This document shows positions 31,457 through 42,200 of a stretch of 64,000 nucleotides of DNA, in pieces. The position numbers were made by a program, and so were the translations under genes. The first letter of the stretch is position 1; every line of letters starts with the position of its first letter. The DNA comes from Avena insularis (lineage: Eukaryota > Streptophyta > Magnoliopsida > Poales > Poaceae), in contig CM042688.1 of the NCBI GenBank assembly GCA_023614405.1, positions 377,629,331-377,693,330 of the forward strand. Reading direction: 5' to 3'. A model generated the notes under the pieces. It was not told where the DNA came from. It searched no databases and was given only the letters and a program-made list of their open reading frames with translations.

Positions 31457-34400
31457 CTAGTGGATCCATATGTGGTATGTGAAAAGAATAGTCATGAAAT
31501 GACTCCAGTTGTTGTTAGTAAAAAGAACACACATGCAATGACACTGGTGGATCCATAGGTGGATTGTAAAAAGAACACACATGCAATGAATCTGGTTGTT
31601 GTTAGTAAATAGAACACACATGCAATGACACTGGTGGATCCATAGGTGGATTGTGAAAAGAACACACATGCAATGACACGTTGTTGTTAGTAAATAGAAC
31701 ACACATGCAATGACATTGGTGGATCCATAGGTGGATTGTGAAAAGAACACACATGCAATGACACTGGTGGATCCATATGTGGTATGTGAAAAGAATAGTC
31801 ATGAAATGACTCCAGTTGTTGTTAGTAAAAAGAACACACATGCAATGACACTGGTGGATTCATGTGTGGTCTCTAAAGAGAACACACATGCAATGACTCT
31901 AGCTGTTGTTAGTAAAAAGAGCACACATTTCAATGACACTGGTGGATCCATATGTGGTATGTGAAAAGAATAGTCATGAAAGGACTCTAGTTGTTGTTAG
32001 TAAAAAGAACACACATGCAATGACACTGGTGGATCCATGTGTGGTCTCTGAAGAGTACACACATGCAATGACTCTGGCTATTGTTATTAAAAAGAGCACA
32101 CATGGAATGACACTGGTGGATCCAAATGTGGTATGTGAAAAGCACACACATGCAATGACTCCAGTTGTTGTTAGTAAAAAGAACACACATGCAATGACAC
32201 TGGTGGATTCATGTGTGGTCTCTAAAGAGAACACACATTTCAATGACACTGGTGGATCCATATGTGGTATGTGAAAAGAGCACACATGCAATGACTCCAG
32301 TTGTTGTTTGTAAAAAGACCACACATGCAATGGCACTCGTGGATCTATATGTGGTATGTGAAAAGAACACACATGCAATGACTCTAGTTGTTGTTAGTAA
32401 AAAGAACACACATGCAATGACATTGGTGGATCCAAGTGTGGTCTCTGATGAGAACACGCATTTCAATGACACTGGTGTATCCAAATGTGGTACGCGAAAA
32501 GAACACACATGCAATTACTCCAGTTGTTGTTAGTAAAAAGAACACGCATGCAATGACACTGGTGGATCCATGTGTGGTCTTTGAAGAGAACACACATGCA
32601 ATGACTCTGGTTGTTGTTAGTAAAAATAACACACATGCAATGACTCTGGTTGTTAGTAAAAAGAGCACACATGCAATGACATTGGTGGATCCATGTGTGG
32701 TCCCTAAAGAGAACACACATTTCAATGACACTGGTGGATCCATATGTGGTATGTAAAAGGAACACACATGCAATGACTCTAGTTGTTGTTAGTAAAAAGA
32801 ACACACATGCAATGACACTGGTGGATCCATGTGTGGTATGTGAAAAGAACACACATGCAATGACTCCAGTTGTTGTTAGTAAAAAGAACACACATGCAAT
32901 GACACTGGTGGATTCATGTGTGGTCTCTGAAGAGAACACACATTTCAATGACTATGGTTGTTGTTAGTAAAAATAACACACATCCAATGAAACTGGTGGA
33001 TCCATACGTGGATTGTGAAAACAGCACACATGCAATGATTCCAGTTGTTTTTAGTAGAAAGAACACACATTCAATGACTCTAGCTGTTGTTAGTAAAAAG
33101 GGCACACATTTCAATAATACTGGTGGATCCATATGTGGTATGTGAAAAGAATAGTCATGCAATGACTCCAGTTGTTGTTAGTAAAAAGAACACACATGCA
33201 ATGACACTGGTGGATCCATAGGTGGATTGTAAAAAGAACACACATGCAATGAATCTGGTTATTGTTAGTAAATAGAACACACATGCAATGACACTGGTGG
33301 ATCCATAGGTGGATTGTGAAAAGAACACACATGCAATGACACGTTGTTGTTAGTAAATAGAACACACATGCAATGACACTGGTGGATCCATAGGTGGATT
33401 GTGAAAAGAACACCCATGCAATGACACTGGTGGATCCATATGTGGTATGTGAAAAGAATAGTCATGAAATGACTCCAGTTGTTGTTAGTAAAAAGAACAC
33501 ACATGCAATGACACTGGTGGATTCATGTGTGGTCTCTAAAGAGAACACACATGCAATGACTCTAGCTGTTGTTAGTAAAAAGAGCACACATTTCAATGAC
33601 ACTGGTGGATCCATATGTGGTATGTGAAAAGAATAGTCATGAAAGGACTCCAGTTGTTGTTAGTAAAAAGAACACACATGCAATGACACTGGTGGATCCA
33701 TGTGTGGTCTCTGAAGAGTACACACATGCAATGACTCTGGCTATTGTTATGAAAAAGAGCACACATGCAATGACACTGGTGGATGCATATGTGGTATGTG
33801 AAAAGCACACACATGCAATGACTCCAGTTGTTGTTAGTAAAAAGAACACACATGCAATGACACTGGTGGATTCATGTGTGGTCTCTAAAGAGAACACACA
33901 TTTCAATGACACTGGTGGATCCATATGTGGTATGTGAAAAGAGCACACATGCAATGACTCCAGTTGTTGTTTGTAAAAAGACCACACATGCAATGGCACT
34001 CGTGGATCTATATGTGGTATGTGAAAAGAACACACATGCAATGACTCTGGTTGTTGTTAGTAAAAAGAACACACATGCAATGACATTGGTGGATCCAAGT
34101 GTGGTCTCTGATGAGAACACGCATTTCAATGACACTGGGGTATCCAAATGTGGTACGCGAAAAGAACACACATGCAATTACTCTAGTTGTTGTTAGTAAA
34201 AAGAACACGCATGCAATGACACTGGTGGATCCATGTGTGGTCTTTGAAGAGAACACACATGCAATGACTCTGGTTGTTGTTAGTAAAAATAACACACATG
34301 CAATGACTTTGGTTGTTAGTAAAAAGAGCACACATGCAATGACATTGGTGGATCCATGTGTGGTCCCTAAAGAGAACACACATTTCAATGACACTGGTGG

Positions 34401-34800
34401 ATCCATATGTGGTATGTAAAAGGAACACACATGCAATGACTCCAATTGTTGTTAGTAAAAAGAACAAACATGCAATGACACTGGTGGATCCATGTGTGGT
34501 CTCTGAAGAGAACACACATTTCAATGACACTGGTGGATCCATATGTGCTATCTGAAAAGACCACACATGAAATGACTCCAGTTGTTGTTAGTAAAAAGAA
34601 CACCCATGCAATGACACTGGTGGATCCATAGATGGATTGTGAAAAGAACACACATGCAATGACTCTGGTTCTTGTTAGTAAATAGAACACACATGAAATG
34701 ACACTGGTGGATCCATAGGTGGATTGTGAAAAGAACACACATGGAATGACACGTTGTTTTTATTAAATAGAACACACATGCAATGACACTGGTGGATCCA
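31457..34800. repeat. Higher-order repeat, 1663 bp, two copies
   Basis: Landmarks at 31731, 31906, 32213 and 32436 recur at 33394, 33569, 33876 and 34099, a constant offset of 1663 bp. The same order is also seen near 14619-15421, at an offset of 17112 bp from the first copy, so this block was either copied from or to the left part of the array. Differences between the two local copies include CTAG/CCAG and CTAG/CTGG swaps at the short-module tail. Confidence 0.75.
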
Positions 34801-37500
34801 TAGGTGGATTCTGAAAATAACACACATGCAATGACACTAGTGGATCCATATGTGGTATGTGAAAAGAATAGTCATGAAATGACTCTAGTGGTTGTTAGTA
34901 AAAAGAACACACAAGCAATGACATCCGTGGATCCATGTGTGGTCTCTAAAGATAAGACACATGCAATGACTCTAGCTATTGTTAGTAAAAAGAGCACACA
35001 TTTCAATGACACTGGTTGATCCATATGTGGTATGTGAAAAGAATAGTCATGAAATGGCTCCAGTTGTTCTTAGTAAAAAGAACACACACATGCAATGACT
35101 CTGGCTATTGTTAGTAAAAAGAGCACACATGCAATGACACTGGTGGATCCATATGTGGGATGTGAAAAGAACACACATGCAATGACTCCAGTTGTTGTGA
35201 GTAAAAAGAACACACATGCAATGACACTGGTGGATCCATATGTGGTATGTGAAAAGAACACACATGCAATGACTCTGGTTGTTGTTAGTAAAAAGAACAC
35301 ACATGCAATGACACTTGTGGATCCATATGTGGTCTCTGTAGAGAACACACATTTCAATGACAATGGTGGAACCATATGTGGTATGTCAAAAGAACACACA
35401 TGCAATGACTCCATTTGTTCTTAGTAAAAAGAACACACGTGCAATGACACTGGATGTTGTTAGTAAAAATAACACACATAAATGACACTAGTGGATCCAT
35501 TGGTGGATTGTGAAAAGAACACACATGAAATGACTCGAGTTGTTGTTAGTAAAAAGAACACACATGCAATGAAACTGGTGGATCCATATGTGGTATGTGA
35601 AAATAATAGTCATGAAATGACTCTAGTTGTTGTTACTAAAAAGAACACACATGCAATGACACTAGTGGATCCATATGTGGTATGTGAAAACAATAGTCAT
35701 GAAATGACTACAGTTGTTGTTAGTAAAAAGAACACACATGCAATGGCACTGGTGGATCCATGTGTGGTCTCTGAAGAGAACACACATGCAATGACTCTAG
35801 CTGTTGTTAGTAAAAATAACACATATTTCAATGACACTAGTGGATCCATATGTGGTATGTGAAAAGAATAGTCATGAAATGACTGCAGTTGTTGTTAGTA
35901 AAAAGAACACACATGCAATGACACTAGTGGATCCATCTGTGGTCTCTGAAGAGAACAAACATGCAATGACTCTGGCTGTTGTTAGTAAAAAGAGCACACA
36001 TGCAATGACACTGGTGGATCCATAGGTGGATTGTGAAAATAACACACATGCAATGACATTGGTGGATCCATATGTGGTATGTGAAAAGAATAGTCATGAA
36101 ATGACTCCAGTTGTTGTTAGTAAAAAGAACACACATGCAATGACACTGGTGGATCCATGTGTGGTCTCTAAAGAGAACACGCATGCAATGACTCTAGCTA
36201 TTGTTAGTAAAAAGAGCACACATTTCAATGACACTGGTGGATCCATATGTGGTATGTGAAAAGAATAGTCATGAAATGACTCCAGTTGTTGTTAGTAAAA
36301 AGAACACACATGCAATGACACTGGTGGATCCATGTGTGGTCTCTGAAGAGAACACACATGCAATGACTCTGGCTATTGTTAGTAAAAAGAGCACACATGC
36401 AATGACACTGGTGGATCCATATGTGGTATGTGAAAAGAACACACATGCAATGACTCCAGTTCTTGTTAGTAAAAAGAACACACATGCAATGACATTGGTG
36501 GATTCATGTGTGGTCTCTGAAGAGAACACACATTTCAATGAATATGGTTGTTGTTAGTAAAAATAACACACATGCAATGACACTGGTGGATCCATAGGTG
36601 GATTGTGAAAAGAACACACATGCAATGACTCTAGTTGTTGTTAGTAAAAAGAACACACATGCAATGACACTGGTGGATCCATATGTTGTATGTGAAAAGA
36701 ACACACATGCAATGACTCTGGTTGTTGTTAGTAAAAAGAACACACATGCAATGACACTGGTGGATCCATCTGTGGTCTCTGAAGAGAACACACATTTCAA
36801 TGACTCCAGTTGTTCTTAGTAAAAAGAACACACGTGCAATGACATTGGATGTTGTTAGTAAAAATAACACACATGCAATGACACTGGTGGATCCATAGGT
36901 GGATTGTGAAAATAACACACATGAAATGACTCCAGTTGTTGTTAGTAAAAAGAACACACATGCAATGACACTGGTGGATCCATATGTGGTATGTGAAAAG
37001 AACACACATGCAATGACTCCAGTTGTTGTTAGTAAAAAGAGCACAGATTTCAATGACACTGGTGGATCCATATGTGGTATGTGAAAAGAATAGTGATGAA
37101 ATGACTCTAGTTGTTGTTAGTAAAAAGAACACACATGCAATGGCACTGGTGGATCCATGTGTGGTCTCTGAAGAGAACACACATGCAATGACTCTAGCTG
37201 TTGTTAGTAAAAATAGCACATATTTCAATGACACTAGTGGATCCATATGAGGTATGTGAAAAGAATAGTCATGAAATGACTCTAGTTGTTGTTAGTAAAA
37301 AGAACAGACATGCAATGACACTGGTGGATCCATGTATGGTCTCTGAAGAGAACACACATGCAATAACTCTGGCTATTGTTAGTAAAAAGAGCACACATAC
37401 AATGACACTGGTGGATCTATATGTGGTACGTGAAAAGAAAATGCATGCAATAACTCAAGTTGTTGTTAGTAAAAAGGACACACATGCAATGACACAGGTG
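34385..37500. repeat. Long-range duplicated block, right copy (partner at about 15.6-18.9 kb)
   Basis: This segment repeats the module order of 15.6-18.9 kb with an offset starting at 18741 bp and falling to about 18604 bp through loss of small numbers of modules. Point differences are few and include CTCCAG at 16141 versus CTCTAG at 34880. It directly follows the 1663-bp repeats, just as its partner follows a related order on the left, so the duplicated tract may be longer than the part I could trace. Confidence 0.68.
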
Positions 37501-37537
37501 GATTCACGTGTAGTCTCTAAAGAAAACACACATTTCA

Positions 37538-38400
37538 ATGACACTAGTGGATCCATATGTGGTATGTGAAAAGAACACACATGCAATGACTCAAGTTGTT
37601 GTTAGTAAAAAGAACACACATGTAATGAAACTACTGGATCCATGTGTGGTCTCTAAAGAGAACACACATGCAATGACTCTGGATATTGTTAGTACAAAGA
37701 GCACACATGCCATGACACTTGTGGATTCATATGTGGTATGTGAAAAGAACACACATGAAATGACTCCAGTTTTTGTTACTAAAAAGAACACACATGCAAT
37801 GACACTGGTGGATTCATGTGTGGTCTCTAAAGAGAACACACATTTCAAGTACTCTGGTTGTTGTTAGTAAAAATAACACACATGCAATGACACTGGTGGA
37901 TCCATAGGTGGATTGTGAAAAGAGCACACATGCAATGACTCTAGTTGTTGTTAGTAAAAAGAACACACATGCAATGACACTTGTGGATCCATATGTGGTA
38001 TGTGAAAAGAACAGACATGAATGACACTAGTAGATCCATGTGTGGTATCTGAAGAGAACACACATTTCAATGACACTGGTGGATCCATATGTGGTATGTG
38101 AAAAGAACACACATGCAATGACTCAAGTTGTTGTTAGTAAAAAGAACACACATGTAATGACACTACTGGATCCATGTGTGGTCTCTAAATAGAACACACA
38201 TGCAATGACTCTGGATATTGTTAGTACAAAGAGCACACATGCCATGACACTTGTGGATTCATATGTGGTATGTGAAAAGAACACACATGAAATGACTCCA
38301 GTTTTTGTTACTAAAAAGAACACACATGCAATGACACTGGTGGATTCATGTGTGGTCTCTAAAGAGAACACACATTTCAAGTACTCTGGTTGTTGTTAGT
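37538..38400. repeat. Local duplication within array, period 532 bp
   Basis: The segment 37591-37868 and the segment 38123-38400 match over most of their length at an offset of 532 bp. Both share the rare short module AGTTTTTGTTACTAAAAAG and the GTTAGTACAAAGAGC variant. The second copy has AAATAGAAC where the first has AAAGAGAAC. The unit is not a whole number of 87-bp dimers because it contains modules with single-base gains or losses. Confidence 0.65.
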
Positions 38401-39299
38401 AAAAATAACACACATGCAATGACACTGGTGGATCCATAGGTGGATTGTGAAAAGAGCACACATGCAATGACTCCAGTTGTTGTTAGTAAAAAGAACACAC
38501 ATGCAATGACACTTGTGGATCCATATGTGGTATGTGAAAAGAACAGACATGAATGACACTAGTAGATCCATGTGTGGTATCTGAAGAGAACACACATTTC
38601 AATGAGACTGGTGGATCCATATGTGGTATGTGAAAAGAACACACATGCAATGATTCCAGTTTTGTTAGTAAAAAGAACACACATGAAATGACACTGGTTG
38701 TTGTTAGTAAAAATAACACATATGCAATGAGACTGGTGGATCCATAGGTGGATTGTGAAAAGAACACACATGAAATGACTCTAGTTGTTGTTAGTAAAAA
38801 GAACACACATGCAATGACACTGGTGGATCCATATGTGGTATGTGAAAAGAACACACATGCAATGACTCCAGTTGTTGTTAGTAAAAAGAGCACACATTTC
38901 AATGACACTGGTGGATCCATATGTGGTATGTGAAAAGAATAGTCATGAAATGACTCTAGTTGTTGTTAGTAAAAAGAACACACATGCAATGGCCCTGGTG
39001 GATACATGTGTTGTCTCTGAAGAGAACACACATGCAATGACTCTAGCTATTGTTAGTAAAAAGAGTACACATTTCAATGACACTGCTGGATCCATATGTG
39101 GCATGTGAAAAGAACACACATGCAATGACTCTAGTTGTTGTTAGTAAAAAGAACACACATGCAATGACACTGGTTGTTGTTAGTAAAAAGAACACACATG
39201 CAATGACACTGGTGGATCCATAGGTGGATTGTGAAAAGAACACACATGCAATGACTCTGGTTGTTGTTAGTAAAAAGAGCACACATTTCAATGACACTG

Positions 39300-42200
39300 C
39301 TGGATCCATAGGTGGATTGTGATAAGAACACACATGCAATGACACTGGTGGATCCATATGTGGTATGTGAAAAGAATAGTCATGAAATGACTCTAGTTGT
39401 TGTTAGTAAAAGGAACACACATGCAATGATACTGGTGGATAAATATGTGGTATGTGAAAAGAATAGTCATGAAATGACTCTAGTTGTTGTTAGTAAAAGG
39501 AACACACATGCAATGATACTGGTGGATAAATATGTGGTCTCTCAAGAGAACACACATCCAATCACTCTAGATGTGGTTAATGAGAAGAACACACATTTCA
39601 ATGACACTGGTGGTTCCATATGTGGTATGCGAAAAGAATAGTCATGAAATGACTCTAGTTGCTATTAGTAAAAATAACACACATGTAATGACACTGGTGG
39701 ATCCATATGTGGTCTCTGAAGAGAACACACATGCAATGACACTAACTGTTCTTAGTAAAAAGAGAACACATTTCAATGGCACTGGTGGATCCATATGTGG
39801 GATGTGAAAAGAATAGTCATGAAATGACTCTAGTTGTTATTAGTAAAAGAACACACATGCAATGACACTGGTGGATCCATGTGTAGTCTCTGAAGAGAAA
39901 ACACATGCAATGACACTGGCTGTTGTTAGTAAAAAAGAGCACACATGCAATGACACCGGTGGATCCATATGTGGTTTATGAAAAGAACACACATGCAATG
40001 ACTCTAGTTGTTGTTAGTAAAAAGAACACACATGCAATGACACTGGTGGATTCATGTGTGGTCTCTAAACAGAACACACATTTCAATGACACTGTTGGAT
40101 CCATATGTGGTATGTGAAAAGAACACACATGCAATGACTTTGGTTGTTCTTACTAAAAAAACACACATGCAATAACACTGGTGGATCCATGTGTGGTCTC
40201 TGAAGAGAACATACATGCAATGACTCTGGTTGGTGTTAGTAAAAATAACACACATGCAATGATACTGGTGGATCCTTAGGTGGATTGTGAAAAGAACACA
40301 CATGGAATGACTCGAGTTGTTGTTAGTAAAAATAACACACATGCAATGACACTGGTGGATCCATAGGTGGATTGTGAAAATAACACACATGAAATGACTC
40401 CAGTTGTTGTTAGTAAAAAGAACACACATGCAATGACACTGGTGGATCCATATGTGGTATGTGAAAAGAACACATATGCAATGACTTGGGTTGTTGTTAC
40501 TAAAAAGAACACACATGCAATGACACTGGTGGATCCAAGTGTGGTCTCTGAAGAGAACACACATTTCAATGACACTGGTGGATCCATATGTGGTATGTGA
40601 AAATAACACACATGCAATGACTCCAGTTGTTGTTAGTAAAAAGAACACACATGCAATGACACTAGTTGTTGAGAGTAAAAAGAACACACATGCAATGACA
40701 CTGTTGCATCCATAGGTGGATTGTGAAAAGAACACACATGCAATGACTTTGGTTGTTGTTAGTAAAAAGAACACACATGCAATGACACTGGTGGATAAAT
40801 ATGTGGTCTCTGAAGAGAACACACATCCAATGACTCTAGTTTTGGTTAATGAGAAGAACACACGTTTCAATGACACTGGTGGATCCATATGTGGTATGTG
40901 AAAAGAATAGTCATGAAATGACTCTAGTTGTTGTTAGTAAAAAGAACACACATGTTATGACACTGGTGGATCCCTGTGTGGTCTCTGAAGAGAACACACA
41001 TGCTATGACTCTGGCTGTTGTTAGTAAAAAGAGCACACATGCGATGAAACTGATGTATCCATAGGTGGATTGTGAAAAGAACACACATGCAACGACTCCA
41101 GTTGTTGTTAGTAAAAAGAACACACATGCAATGACACTGGTGGATCCATTTGTGGTCTCTGAAGAGAACACACATTTCAATGACACTGGTGGATCCATAT
41201 GTGGTATGTGAAAAGAACACGCATGCAATGACTCTAGTTGTTGTTAGTAAAAAGAACACGCATGCAATGACACTGGTGGATCCATGTGTGGTCTCTGAAG
41301 AAAACACACATGCAATGATTCTTGTTGTTGTTAGTAAAAGGAACACACATGCAATGACACTGGTTGTTGTTAGTAAAAAGAACACACATGCGATGACACT
41401 GTTGGATCCATAGGTGGATTGTGAAAAGAACACTCATGCAATGACTCTGGTTGCTGTTAGTAAAAAGAACACACATGCAATGACACTAGTGGATCCATAG
41501 GTGGATTGTGAAAAGAACACACATGCAATGACACTAGTGGATCCATATGTGGTATGTGAAAAGAATAGTCATTAAATGACTCTAGTTGTTGTTAGTAAAA
41601 AGAACACACATGCAATGACACTAGAGGATCCAAGTGTGGTATCTAAAGAGAACACACATGCAATGACTCTAGCTGTTGTTAGTAAAAAGAGCACACATTT
41701 CAATGACACTGGTGGATCCATATGTGGTATGTGAAAATAATAGTCATGAAATGACTCCAGTTGTTGTTAGTAAAAAGAATACACATGCAATGACACTGGT
41801 GGATCCATGTGTGGTCTCTGAAGAGAACACACAGAGACCACACATGCAATGACTCTGGCTGTTGTTAGTAAAAAAGAGCACACATGCAATGACACTGGTG
41901 GATCCATATGTGGTATGTGAAAAGAACACACATGTAATGACTCCAGTTTTTGTTAGTAAAAAGAACACACATGCAATGACACTAGTTGTTGTTAGTAAAA
42001 AGAACACACATGCAATGACACTGGTGGATCCATAGGTGGATTGTGAAAAGAACACACATGCAATGACTCTGGTTGTTGATAGTAAAAAGAGCACATATTT
42101 CAATGACACTGGTGGATCCATAGGTGGATTGTGAAAAGAACACACATGCAATGACACTAGTGGATCCATATGTGGTATGTGAAAAGAATATTCATGAAAT

